Of a stretch of 53,136 bases of DNA, positions 36,821 through 45,364 are shown piece by piece. The notes below the pieces were generated by a model. That model was not told where the DNA came from. It ran no database searches and saw nothing but the letters and a program-made list of their open reading frames with translations. Location of the stretch: assembly GCF_016862795.1 (NCBI RefSeq), contig NZ_BONQ01000019.1, positions 1 to 53,136 of the forward strand, read 5' to 3'. Position 1 is the stretch's first letter. Each line of letters opens with the position of its first letter. The translations under genes and the position numbers were made by a program. This DNA comes from Dactylosporangium siamense (GTDB lineage Bacteria; Actinomycetota; Actinomycetes; Mycobacteriales; Micromonosporaceae).

Positions 36821-39800
36821 TCAGCGGCCGGTGCAGATGGGGTGGTACGGGCGGGAGCCGAGGTTCGCCGCCCACTCGGCGCGGCTCAGGACCCGGCCCG
36901 CCGCGCAGATGCGGTGCTCGGCGGCCCGCACGTCGAGGGTCCAGCCGATCAACCGGCCGTCGTCACCGCCGGAGACCAGGTCGCCGTCACCGCCGGAGAC
37001 CAGGTCGCCGTCACCGCCGGGGACCGGGCCGCCGCCGGGACCGGAGCCGGGGTCGGTGGAGGCGCCGCCGGTGGTGAAGGCCAGGCCGCGGACCCGGTCG
37101 GCGTGCCCGCTCAACCGGGCCACCGGCCGGCGCCCGGCGACGTCCCAGACGACCACGGTCCGGTCGTCGCCGGCCGAGGCGAGCATCCGCCCGTCCCGGC
37201 TGAACGCGACCACCTGCACGGCCGCCGTGTGCCCGGACAGCTCGGCGAGCTGCTGCCCGCTCGCGGTGTCCCACAGTTTGATGGTCCGGCTGTCGCCGGC
37301 GGTGGCGTACAGGCGGCCGTCGGGGGACACCGCGATGGACTGGACCGCCCGCTGCCCCGTGTTGACCCGGCCGAGCTGCTGCCCGGTGGTGACGTCCCAG
37401 GTGTTGACGTAGCCGCCGACGCTGGCGCCGAGCAGCCGCCGCCCGTCCGGGGTGAAGGCGAGGGACGTGACGATGCGGCTCGGGAACCGTGCCGTCACGT
37501 CCGCCGGCCGGTCCAGGGTCCGCACGTCCCAGACGACGGGGGCGAACGTGGCGGTGGCGAGCAGCCCGCCGTCCGGGGCGAACGCCACGTCGGTGGTCGG
37601 CCCCGACGGCCGGGCCGCGAACGGCGGCGCCGCAGGCCCGAAGACCGGGCCACCGGGCGGCGCCTGACCGGGTGCGGCGACGTCCCAGACGGTGACGACG
37701 CTGGTCCGGGTGACCGCGGCGAGCAGCCGGCCGGTGGGGTCGAACGCGACCGCGGCCACCTCGTCGGGGTGTCCGGTGAGCGTGCCGAGCGGGCGGCCGT
37801 CGGCGTGCCAGAGCCGCACCACGCCGTCGCCGCCGGCCGTCGCGACCGTCGACCCGTCGGGGCTGACGGCGACGTCGCGGACGGGTGCGGTTGACCCGCC
37901 GAACGCGGCGGCGGTCAGGTCGCGCACGACGATGGTGCCGTTGAACCCGGCGGAGGCGAGCGTGGTGCCGTCGGCGCTGAGCGCGACCGAAACGGTCTCG
38001 GAGCGGCCCCGGTCCTGGAACGTGCGCAGCGGCAGCCGGCTGCCGAGGTCCCACACGGTGACCGCGCCGTTCTCGTCGGCGACGGCGAGCCGCCCGGCGG
38101 ACGGTGCGGAGATCGTCCACGCGGTGCGGCCGCCGACCGGCAGCTGCGGCAGCGGCCGCGGTGTCCCGCCGCCGACGTCCCACAGTTTCACGCCGTCGGT
38201 CTCGGCGGAGCCGGCCAGGACGGTGCCGGTGGTGGCGAAGGCGAGCACGGCGACGGGCCCACCCGGCAGCGCCACCCGTGCCGGCGCGGCATCGAGATCC
38301 CAGAGCCACCCGGTGCCGTCGGTCGCCGCGAGCCACCGCCCGTCGGCGCTGAAGCTCAGCGACGCGACCGGGGCGGAGTGTCCACCGAGGACGGTGCGCT
38401 GTCCGGTGCGCAGGTCGTGCACCGCGATCCCGGTGGGCACGCCGACGGCGACCCGGCCGCCGTCCGGGCTGAAGGCGAGCGCCGAGGTCATGCCCTCCTC
38501 GGCGAACCGGGCCACCTCCCGCCGCGTCGAGGTGTCCCAGATCGCGACGGATCCGGCGGTGCCGTCGAAGCCCGCCGTCGCCAGCCTGGACCCGTCGGCG
38601 GTGAAGGCGAGCCCGGCAGCGCGTCCGGCCGGCCCGGACAGCGTGCCGAGGCGGGCGCCGCGCACCGGATCCCACAGCCCGATCGTGCCGTCGTTGGCGG
38701 ACGCGGCGAGCAGCGCACGGCCGGGGCTGAACGCGACCGCGGCGATGGGCGGGCCGCCGGCGTTGAGCTCGGTCCGGCGGGGCGCGGCGGCGGCGCTCAG
38801 CACGCTGCCGCGGGTCTCCACGTCCGGGTGCAACCTCATGGCCTCGACGGCGAGCAGCCCGGCCAGCTCGGGGTCGGTGCCCAGCAGCGACCGGGCCCGC
38901 AGCGACAGCTCGCCGGACAGCGCGGCCAGCTCCTGCCGGCGGGCGTCCTGCCGTTGCCGCACCGCGATGCCGCCGCCGAGCAGCGCCAGCACCAGCAGCG
39001 CGGCCACCCCGGCGACGAGCCGCCGCAGCAGCCGGGCGCGGCGCCGGGCGGTGCGCTGCTCGGCCTCCGCCCAGACGTTGCTGGCCCGCAGGAACGCCTG
39101 CTCCAGGCGGTTCAGCTCGCCGGGCCGTTCCTCGGCGAGGCCGCGGGCGGCGACCAGCTGCGCGCCGCGGTACAGCGCGCCGGCGTCGTTCGACAGCGCC
39201 GCCCAGGTCTGTGCCGCTCCGGTCAGCCGCCGGTGCACGGCCAGGTCGGCGCGGTCGTCGGTGAGCCACCGGTGCAGCCGCGGCCAGGCCCGGATGAGCG
39301 CCTCGTGGGCGACCTCGACGGTGCCGTCACCGAGCACGACGAGCCGGGCGTCGGCCAGCTCGGCGAGGACCCGCTCGGTGACCGCCTCGTCGGCGATGCC
39401 GTCCAGCTCGGCCCGGGCGATGCGCCGCCGGGTGTCCTCGGTGCCGTCGCCGAGCGCCGCCAGCCGCACGAAGATCCGCCGGGCGGCCTGCCGCTCCGCC
39501 TCGTCGAGGCCCGCGTGGACCCGTTCGGCGCTCTGCGCGATCGCGCCGCGCACCCCGCCGCTCGCCTGGTAGTCCCGCAGCGTCAACGCCGCTGCGGTGC
39601 GCCGCTGCCAGGTCGCCAGCAGCGCGTGCGACACCAGCGGCAGCGTGCCCGGCTCGTCCGCGACGTCGGCGAGCAGCGTCGCGAGCAGGTCCGGGTCGAC
39701 CACCAGGCCGGCCCGCGCGGCCGGCCGCGTCACGATCTCGCGCAGGTCCGGGCCGCCGACCGGGCCGACCAGCACGGTGGCGTCGTCGCCCAGCGCGGCC

Positions 39801-40648
39801 AGCAGGTCGGCGTGCTGGGCCAGGTGGCCGAGGAAGTCGGCCCGCACCCCGAGCACGACCGTGGTGTGCCGGTCCGGGCCGTGGCCCAGGTCCAGCAGCA
39901 CGTCGACGAACCGCCGCCGGGCGACCCGGTCGGTGCAGCTGGTGTAGAGCTCCTCGAACTGGTCGACGACGAGCAGCGCGCGGGTGCCGGGCGGGCCCGC
40001 GGCGAGGGTCCCGCGGATCGCGACGTCGGCCGCGGCCGGGTCCCGCTCGAGCTCGTCGCGCAGCCGGTCCCGGTCGGTGCCGGACAGCTTCGCGATCTCG
40101 GCGGACAACGCCTCCAGGGGCTGCGCGGTCGGCGTGAACAGCATCGTGCGCCACTGCGGGTCGTCCGCCAGGGCGCCGATCAGCCCGGCACCGAGCAGGG
40201 AGGACTTGCCGCTGCCGGAGGCGCCGAGGACGGCGACCAGCGGCGTACGCCGTACCCTGGCCAGCAGCCGGTCGACGAGCGCGTCCCGGCCGAAGAACCA
40301 GCCGGCGTCCTCGGCCCGGAACGCGGTGAGCCCGAGGTAGGGCACCGGCTCCAACGGCTCGACCGGCGGTCCGGCCAGCCGGGTGAGCGCCTCCTCGGCG
40401 GCGGTCCAGCGGGCCGTCCACTCGTCGGCGTCGCCGCCGCACGCCACCGCGTAGGCGACCGTGACCTCCCGCGACGGCAGCCGGTCGCCCTTCGCGGCCT
40501 CGGCGAGGGTGCTCGCGGAGAAGTGCGCCCGCCGGGCGAGCAGCCGGTAGCTGGGCGCGCCGGCCCGTTCACGCAGCTGCCGGAGCTGCCAGGCGAGCCG
40601 CTGCACCGGGCCCGCCTGCGGATCGACGGGTTTCTCCGGCCGGCCCAC
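36821..40648 (-). CDS. HTH-nSTAND NTPase with transmembrane helix and 14 WD40 repeats
   Basis: 1275 residues. XRE-like helix-turn-helix about 15-65 (LRQLRERAGAPSYRLLARRA...STLAEAAKG); novel STAND NTPase about 100-500 with Walker A GASGSGKSS (142-150) and Walker B LLVVDQFEEL (from 225); a single membrane helix about 540-563; then fourteen WD40 blades (each ending LWD/VWD or similar), which would make two seven-bladed propellers. STAND proteins are ATP-driven switches that sense a ligand through their repeats; this layout is common in actinomycetes with signalling or conflict roles. GTG 40648 is chosen for the GAGG site five nt upstream; GTG 40702 would add 18 residues. Confidence 0.9.
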   Translation of the reverse strand: MGRPEKPVDPQAGPVQRLAWQLRQLRERAGAPSYRLLARRAHFSASTLAEAAKGDRLPSREVTVAYAVACGGDADEWTARWTAAEEALTRLAGPPVEPLEPVPYLGLTAFRAEDAGWFFGRDALVDRLLARVRRTPLVAVLGASGSGKSSLLGAGLIGALADDPQWRTMLFTPTAQPLEALSAEIAKLSGTDRDRLRDELERDPAAADVAIRGTLAAGPPGTRALLVVDQFEELYTSCTDRVARRRFVDVLLDLGHGPDRHTTVVLGVRADFLGHLAQHADLLAALGDDATVLVGPVGGPDLREIVTRPAARAGLVVDPDLLATLLADVADEPGTLPLVSHALLATWQRRTAAALTLRDYQASGGVRGAIAQSAERVHAGLDEAERQAARRIFVRLAALGDGTEDTRRRIARAELDGIADEAVTERVLAELADARLVVLGDGTVEVAHEALIRAWPRLHRWLTDDRADLAVHRRLTGAAQTWAALSNDAGALYRGAQLVAARGLAEERPGELNRLEQAFLRASNVWAEAEQRTARRRARLLRRLVAGVAALLVLALLGGGIAVRQRQDARRQELAALSGELSLRARSLLGTDPELAGLLAVEAMRLHPDVETRGSVLSAAAAPRRTELNAGGPPIAAVAFSPGRALLAASANDGTIGLWDPVRGARLGTLSGPAGRAAGLAFTADGSRLATAGFDGTAGSVAIWDTSTRREVARFAEEGMTSALAFSPDGGRVAVGVPTGIAVHDLRTGQRTVLGGHSAPVASLSFSADGRWLAATDGTGWLWDLDAAPARVALPGGPVAVLAFATTGTVLAGSAETDGVKLWDVGGGTPRPLPQLPVGGRTAWTISAPSAGRLAVADENGAVTVWDLGSRLPLRTFQDRGRSETVSVALSADGTTLASAGFNGTIVVRDLTAAAFGGSTAPVRDVAVSPDGSTVATAGGDGVVRLWHADGRPLGTLTGHPDEVAAVAFDPTGRLLAAVTRTSVVTVWDVAAPGQAPPGGPVFGPAAPPFAARPSGPTTDVAFAPDGGLLATATFAPVVWDVRTLDRPADVTARFPSRIVTSLAFTPDGRRLLGASVGGYVNTWDVTTGQQLGRVNTGQRAVQSIAVSPDGRLYATAGDSRTIKLWDTASGQQLAELSGHTAAVQVVAFSRDGRMLASAGDDRTVVVWDVAGRRPVARLSGHADRVRGLAFTTGGASTDPGSGPGGGPVPGGDGDLVSGGDGDLVSGGDDGRLIGWTLDVRAAEHRICAAGRVLSRAEWAANLGSRPYHPICTGR
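36961..37026 (-). repeat. 24-bp in-frame tandem repeat in the last WD40 blade
   Basis: Two identical 24-bp copies (36961-36984, 36985-37008) plus a partial third encode GGDGDLVS units at the start of the final blade. The perfect identity points to recent slippage. Confidence 0.85.
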
Positions 40649-40962
40649 GGTCACCTCGCTGCTGCTGCTGGGTTGTCCGGCGTTGTTTGTCCGGCGCCGC
40701 ACAACCTACCGGTCAAGCCGCGCAGCGCCCAACGTTGATTCCCGAACGACCTCACGTACTGGAGAAGGGAGGCCGACGGTGGTCCGGGACCACCCGGCCG
40801 AGATCGGGGGAGCCGCCGGCGGTGTGCATACCGCCGGCGGCTGCGGCCGGCGCGACCGACCGTCAACTTGCCGACTTGACGCTGGACGCCGGCCGCGGCG
40901 CGGAGCACCTTGCTGGTTGTACGGAACGTGTCCGTACGGTGACCGGTGACTGGGGGGTTCCG
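40649..40962. other. 314-nt divergent intergenic region with two inverted repeats
   Basis: It separates the leftward WD40 gene from the rightward membrane-protein gene. It contains a perfect 13-bp hairpin, AGCCGCCGGCGGT/ACCGCCGGCGGCT with a 6-nt loop (40811-40842), and a 7-bp dyad GTACGGA-N5-TCCGTAC (40919-40937) 26 nt before the downstream start. A short frame (GTG 40779 to 40949, with GGGAGG upstream) overlaps the hairpin and might be a leader peptide, but shows no recognisable features. Confidence 0.6.
40919..40937 (+). promoter_or_regulatory. Candidate operator dyad GTACGGA-N5-TCCGTAC
   Basis: Perfect 7-bp arms with a 5-bp spacer, located 26 nt before the GTG of the eight-TM protein. It has the form of a dimeric repressor site; no cognate regulator is adjacent apart from the HTH of the WD40 protein. 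Confidence 0.4.
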
Positions 40963-41856
40963 GTGCATGAGACATGGGCAAGGTCATACCGCTACGTGCG
41001 GATCGCCATGGTCGCGCTCCTGGTCGGCCTGGGCGTGTCGGTGATCTACCAGACCGCGCAGCAGGGCTGGCACCTGCTGTCGTCGGTGAGCGCGTACTAC
41101 TACACGCCGGCGCAGAGCATCTTCGTCGGTTCGCTGATCGGCCTCGGCGCGTGCATGATCGCGCTGCGCGGGACGACGGACCCGGAGGACGTGCTGCTCA
41201 ACATCGGCGGCATGTTCGCGGCCGTGGTCGCGATCGTCCCCACCGGCCGGGACAACGACTTCCGCACCGCGGTGCGGCTGTGCGGCGTCGCCACCGACAA
41301 GCTGCCCGACGGCGTGGACTGCCTGTCGGTGCGCGCGCTGGAGGCCGCCGCCCGGGCGAACGTGGAGAACAACATGTTCGCCCTGCTGGTGTTGGGCGGT
41401 CTGGGCATCCTCGCCACCGTCGTGATCGTGGCCCGCGAGCGCCGCCCGGGGCGGCACGGCCGGTCGACCTGGATCGGCATCGCGGTGGCGCTCCTGGTGT
41501 ACGCCTCGGCGCTGGGCTTCTTCGTCGCGGCCGAGGACCGGTTCATCTCGACCGCGCACTACGTCGCCGCGCTCGGCCTGTTCGCCTGCATCCTGGCGGT
41601 GGTGTTCATCAACGCCCGCCGGCACCAGCAGGAACGCACCCCCGACGCGCCGCCGGCGCAACTGCCGAGGAACCGGTACAGCGTCATCGCGCTGGTGCTG
41701 ATCGGCGCCACCGGCCTGCTGCTGGTGCTGTGGCTGACCGGCGTGCTCACTCTGTTCTGGCTGGAGATCATCGTGGCCGGCCTGTTCGCCGTGTTCTGGA
41801 CGGTGCAGACGGTCGAGCAGATCCCGGCCGAGACCGCGGAGGAACCGCCGGCTTAG
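40963..41856 (+). CDS. Hypothetical eight-helix membrane protein
   Basis: 297 residues with eight predicted membrane helices (for example IAMVALLVGLGVSVIY, SIFVGSLIGLGACMIAL, NIGGMFAAVVAIVP, MFALLVLGGLGILATVVIVA, IAVALLVYASALGFFVA, YVAALGLFACILAVVFI, VIALVLIGATGLLLVLWL, LEIIVAGLFAVFWTV). The loop after helix 1 has SSVSAYYYTPAQSIFVG, a pattern I associate with small actinobacterial proteins of unknown function. GTG 40963 is preceded by GGGGGG. The stop overlaps the convergent DUF4132 stop by 4 nt (TTAG). Confidence 0.75.
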   Translation: MHETWARSYRYVRIAMVALLVGLGVSVIYQTAQQGWHLLSSVSAYYYTPAQSIFVGSLIGLGACMIALRGTTDPEDVLLNIGGMFAAVVAIVPTGRDNDFRTAVRLCGVATDKLPDGVDCLSVRALEAAARANVENNMFALLVLGGLGILATVVIVARERRPGRHGRSTWIGIAVALLVYASALGFFVAAEDRFISTAHYVAALGLFACILAVVFINARRHQQERTPDAPPAQLPRNRYSVIALVLIGATGLLLVLWLTGVLTLFWLEIIVAGLFAVFWTVQTVEQIPAETAEEPPA

Positions 41857-43925
41857 CCGCGCAGCCCGTACACCTCGACCAACGCCTCGGACAACGCGGC
41901 CGGGTCGCACCGTCCCATCGGGATCTGCCGGGTGGGCTGCCAGTGCTCGGACCAGGCGTGATCGGCCCAGAGTTCCGTGATCCGCTGCTGATGGGACACG
42001 ATGTGGGCCGACCGCGCCAGGCCCGGGTCCAGCTCGACCAGCAGCGTCAGCCCGCCGCCCAGGTCGCGGGCCAGCTGGGTGTGCGTGTCCTGCTCCAGGT
42101 CGTAGGCGTTGCCGCGCCACCCGTCCCGGTGCATCAGAGCGATCACCTCCCGCGTCGGCACCGGCCCGAATCCCGCCAGGCTCGTCGCCGTGCGCTGCGC
42201 CCCGGTGAGCGCCACCGCCGGCCGGTGCACCTGCGGGAACGGTTGCAGGATCTCGTAGTCGGTGAAGATGCGGGCCCATCGTGCCCGGTCGCCGCGCAGC
42301 TCCGCCGGGTGCGCGATGCCCAGCGGCGCGTCGCCGGCGACGGTCGCGGTGGCGTCGTGGAGGTCGGCGAAGCTGCCGTCCTCCGCGATCCGCAGCGCCC
42401 GGATCAGCCGGTGCCCCGGACCGTACTGCGCCCACAGCAGCCGCCGGGCGATCGGGCCCAGCACCGGGTGCGGCAACAGGACCGCCGTGACGTGCCGGGC
42501 CGGCCGGAGCCGGTGCGCGAACATGTCCCGCTCCAGCCGCGCGGTGTGCGCCGCCGCGGTCACCCGCAGGTGCCGTTTCAGGCGCAGGAACTGTTGGTGC
42601 GCCCCGGGCTCGGTGTCCCTGACGCCCGGCCGGGGCGGCCTCGCCAGCCGGCGCCCGCCGGCGTCGACGGCGAACGGGGTGAGGTGCTCGTCGACGGCGA
42701 CCCGGAACGCCCGAGGTCCATAGTGGAGGGTGACGCCGGTGTCGAGTCCGTGCGGGTCCGCGAGCCGGTCCGCCAGCTGCGGCACCGACAGCCCGCGCCG
42801 CGCGGCGGCCTGCGCGAGGTAGTCGCCGACCCGGTCCTTCGTCGGGCCGCCCGAGATGCGCCCCTCCATCGCCAGCACGTGCCGCAGCGCGACGTCGGTG
42901 CCGACCGTGGCCAGCACCGCGACCCCGTGCCGCGACCGCTCCCACCGGCCGCCGGCGGGCCACGTCCGCACCAGCGGTGCCAGGACGTCCATCGTGGCGT
43001 CGTCGCCGACGTGTGCCTGCGCCGGCACCACCCACGCCTGCGCCGGCGGCATCCCGTCCGCCAGCCACTGGCTCAGCAGCCACCGCCCGAACCCGGCCAG
43101 GCTCCCCGGCTCGCACTCCGCGAGCAGTTTCTCCGTGTCCGGATCGGGCGGGTGCACGAGTGGCTGCACGGCCGCCGCCGACGCCACCGCCAGCGGCGGC
43201 CCGCCGTGTGCCGGGGCCGGATCGCCCGGCGGCGGCTCGGGCGGGTCCGCCAGCCGCGCCCGGGTCAGCGCCTCGACCAGCCGCGCGACGTCGCGCCGTG
43301 GCATCGTCCCGCCGCCGGCGAGCCGGATCCGCGGCAGCGTCCACGCCGCCGGGACCACCGTGCGCGCGGGGGCCGGCGCCGGCTCCCCGGCCAGGTGCCG
43401 CAGCGCCTCCTCGGCCTGCCGGCGGGCCCGGCCCGGGCGCCCGCCCGCGACCGGCGCGAGGGCCCGCGCGGCGAACCCGGCGTGCCGCCGGAACCACAGC
43501 CGTGCCCACAGCCGCGCGGACCCGAGGTGCCCCAGCCACCCCGCGACGAGCTCGGCCACCTCCGGCGCCCGGAACGGCAGCACGACCGAGCCCAGCAGGT
43601 CCGGTTGCTCCGCCGCCTCCTTGAGCGCGAACCCCAGCGCGTCCAGCTCGAACCGCGCGACCGCGACCCGGCCCAGGTCGGCGCGTTGCCGGCGCCACAT
43701 CAGCTGCAGCGGCCACCCGAGCACCGCCTTCGCCGGCGCCTCGGGGCCCTTCGCGATCAGCCACGACAGCTGCGGCGGACTCAGGTCGGCGACCCGCTCC
43801 GCGCGGGCCGCCACCGCGTCCCAGTCGGGCCGTTCCAGGCCGTGCTCGAGCGCAGCGGCCCGCGACCACCACCGCTCCCGCTCCCCGTCCTCCCACGCCA
43901 TGCCCGCCGCCATGCCCGCCGTCAT
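41853..43925 (-). CDS. DUF4132 domain protein
   Basis: 690 residues from the chosen start. The C-terminal ~300 residues carry DUF4132 motifs: LADRLADPHGLDTGVTLHYGPR, FRVAVDEHLTPFAVDAGGRR, LKRHLRV, TARLERDMFAHRLRPA, HPVLGPIARRLLWAQYGPG, IFTDYEILQPFPQVHRP. The N-terminal part is alpha-helical and repeat-like. DUF4132 occurs in large soluble proteins, often with WGR or MolR-type regions; function unknown. ATG 43925 has no clear ribosome site; the longer reading from GTG 44063 would run from inside the terminator hairpin of the upstream gene (44064-44102), which argues for the shorter form, possibly leaderless. Confidence 0.78.
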   Translation of the reverse strand: MTAGMAAGMAWEDGERERWWSRAAALEHGLERPDWDAVAARAERVADLSPPQLSWLIAKGPEAPAKAVLGWPLQLMWRRQRADLGRVAVARFELDALGFALKEAAEQPDLLGSVVLPFRAPEVAELVAGWLGHLGSARLWARLWFRRHAGFAARALAPVAGGRPGRARRQAEEALRHLAGEPAPAPARTVVPAAWTLPRIRLAGGGTMPRRDVARLVEALTRARLADPPEPPPGDPAPAHGGPPLAVASAAAVQPLVHPPDPDTEKLLAECEPGSLAGFGRWLLSQWLADGMPPAQAWVVPAQAHVGDDATMDVLAPLVRTWPAGGRWERSRHGVAVLATVGTDVALRHVLAMEGRISGGPTKDRVGDYLAQAAARRGLSVPQLADRLADPHGLDTGVTLHYGPRAFRVAVDEHLTPFAVDAGGRRLARPPRPGVRDTEPGAHQQFLRLKRHLRVTAAAHTARLERDMFAHRLRPARHVTAVLLPHPVLGPIARRLLWAQYGPGHRLIRALRIAEDGSFADLHDATATVAGDAPLGIAHPAELRGDRARWARIFTDYEILQPFPQVHRPAVALTGAQRTATSLAGFGPVPTREVIALMHRDGWRGNAYDLEQDTHTQLARDLGGGLTLLVELDPGLARSAHIVSHQQRITELWADHAWSEHWQPTRQIPMGRCDPAALSEALVEVYGLRG

Positions 43926-44063
43926 CCTGAGGAGGGTAGCGGCCGCGACGGTCAGCGGATCGCTGAAGACAAACGATTCCGACCGGGTGGATATCCAGGC
44001 GCCGGCGAGCCGGTCGACGACGCCTTCGCCCGGGCCGGCGGCGACCCGCTCGCGGTCCTGCAC

Positions 44064-44102
44064 GGCGGGCGGGTCCGCGCCGTCGTGCCCCGGCCGCCCG
44101 CC
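44064..44102 (-). terminator. Hairpin after the GntR/YtrA regulator gene
   Basis: GGCGGGCGG (44064-44072) pairs with CCGCCCGCC (44094-44102) starting 10 nt beyond the regulator stop. The 21-nt loop makes it weaker than the other terminators here. Confidence 0.45.
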
Positions 44103-44112
44103 GCGGGCCCGG

Positions 44113-44481
44113 TCATCCGCCCCTGGTCAGCGCCGCCCGGACGATGCGGATGGCCTCGTCGGTGTCGAGGCCGACGCTGGCGATGATGGCCGCGTACTCG
44201 GCGGCGGCGCGGCCGGCCCGTTCGCGGCCCTCCTCGCCGGCCGCCGACACGAAGGACCCGGCCGCGCCGCGGGTCTCGATCAGCCGCGCCTCCTCCAGCT
44301 CCCGGTAGGCCCGGCCGACGGTGTTGACGGCCAGGCCGAGGTCCGCGGCCAGGCGGCGGATGGTCGGCAGCCGGGTGCCCACGGCGAGGGTGCGGTCCTG
44401 GATCTGTGCGGCCAGCTGGGCGCGGAGCTGCTCGAACGGCGGGACGGGCGAGGCCGGGTCGATGACGAGCATCCGGCTCAC
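44113..44481 (-). CDS. YtrA-type GntR-family regulator
   Basis: 122 residues: a GntR winged helix (about 10-75; PPFEQLRAQLAAQIQD, LPTIRRLAADLGLAVNTVGRAYRELEEARLIETR) with a short C-terminal dimerisation helix pair, as in the YtrA subfamily, which usually controls membrane transport genes in its operon. GTG 44481 overlaps the stop of the membrane-protein gene (GTGA); an ATG at 44472 is an alternative. The regulator follows rather than precedes its partner gene. Confidence 0.88.
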   Translation of the reverse strand: MSRMLVIDPASPVPPFEQLRAQLAAQIQDRTLAVGTRLPTIRRLAADLGLAVNTVGRAYRELEEARLIETRGAAGSFVSAAGEEGRERAGRAAAEYAAIIASVGLDTDEAIRIVRAALTRGG

Positions 44482-45293
44482 CGGGCGCTCGTGGCCTGCC
44501 GCGCCACCACGCCGCTGCGCGCGGTCCGCAGGTTGACCAGCACGAGCGCGACGGTGGTCAGGACGATGAAGGCCATCCAGGCGGCCAGCCACCAGCCGAG
44601 CCCGGTGGTGAACACCGACGCGACCGGCAGCGACCAGACGGCGGCCGGCGTGGCGATCTCGCGGGCGTCCTCGACCCGCATCGCGAGGTCGGCGGTCAAC
44701 GAGTCCTCGTCGTCCGCCACCGCCGGATGCGTCAGCACGTGCCGCAGTTGTGCGACCGTGCCCACGGCGACCCCGCCGAGCCCGATGAGCAGCACGACCG
44801 CCGCATACCTCGTGGTGGGGTCCCGCACGGTCAGGGCGCCGACCGCGAGCGCCGTCGCGCCGGCGAACGTGGTCACGGCGACCGCGGCCCGCGGCCGGCC
44901 GAGCACGGTGCGCCAGCCGGGCCGGACCGAGTGCGCCGCCCGCCGCGGCAACGTCGCGGCGGCCCGCCCGTCGACCCGCCGCACCCACCGGTCCAGCAGC
45001 GACTGGGCCAGCACCAGCCCGATCACCAGCGCCGTCAGCACCAGCAGCGACCCGCGCCGCAACGGCTCGAACCCGTCGGCCGGGATGGGCAGGTCGCTGA
45101 CGTAGGTGAGGGCGACCGCGAGGATGAAGACGGCCAGCAGGACGGCGCCGGCCAGCCGCGCGCGGCGCCGGACCGCCAGCCGGGCCGCCAGCACCGGGGT
45201 CGGCGCGACGCCGGCCAGGTCGTGCCCGGCCAGCCACTGGCGGGCCTCCTCGAGGTCCGGCGCACCGACCTCCCGCAGCGATTCGTCCGGCAT
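44478..45293 (-). CDS. Six-helix membrane protein paired with YtrA-type regulator
   Basis: 271 residues. A soluble N-terminus (PDESLREVGAPDLEEARQWLAGHDLAG) is followed by about six membrane helices in three pairs. No family recognised. AGGAGG precedes the ATG at 45293. Coupling to a YtrA-type regulator and the palindromic element directly upstream suggest induction by cell-envelope or antimicrobial stress; this is inference from the subfamily. Confidence 0.78.
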   Translation of the reverse strand: MPDESLREVGAPDLEEARQWLAGHDLAGVAPTPVLAARLAVRRRARLAGAVLLAVFILAVALTYVSDLPIPADGFEPLRRGSLLVLTALVIGLVLAQSLLDRWVRRVDGRAAATLPRRAAHSVRPGWRTVLGRPRAAVAVTTFAGATALAVGALTVRDPTTRYAAVVLLIGLGGVAVGTVAQLRHVLTHPAVADDEDSLTADLAMRVEDAREIATPAAVWSLPVASVFTTGLGWWLAAWMAFIVLTTVALVLVNLRTARSGVVARQATSAR

Positions 45294-45304
45294 GACCCCT
45301 CCTA

Positions 45305-45350
45305 TGTCGCAAGCCTTGTCTCAACATCGTGCGACAAGACTTGCGACAAG
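45305..45350 (-). promoter_or_regulatory. Nested palindromic operator candidate for the YtrA-type regulator
   Basis: TGTCGCAAG (45305-45313) pairs with CTTGCGACA (45340-45348), and inside it CTTGTC (45315-45320) pairs with GACAAG (45333-45338), both centred at 45326.5. TGCGACAAG also repeats directly (45330-45338, 45342-45350). It lies 12 nt before the start of the operon, consistent with a repressor site overlapping the promoter. Confidence 0.65.
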
Positions 45351-45364
45351 TCAATCGGAAGGGC

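Noticed and set aside
40984-43896. 970-codon open frame on the - strand across the eight-helix and DUF4132 genes
   Set aside because: Shadow frame with extreme Gly/Ala/Arg content; both overlapped genes have recognisable structure.
43926-44063. N-terminal extension of the DUF4132 protein from GTG 44063
   Set aside because: It has no ribosome site, starts at the edge of the hairpin after the upstream gene, and its sequence lacks conserved character.
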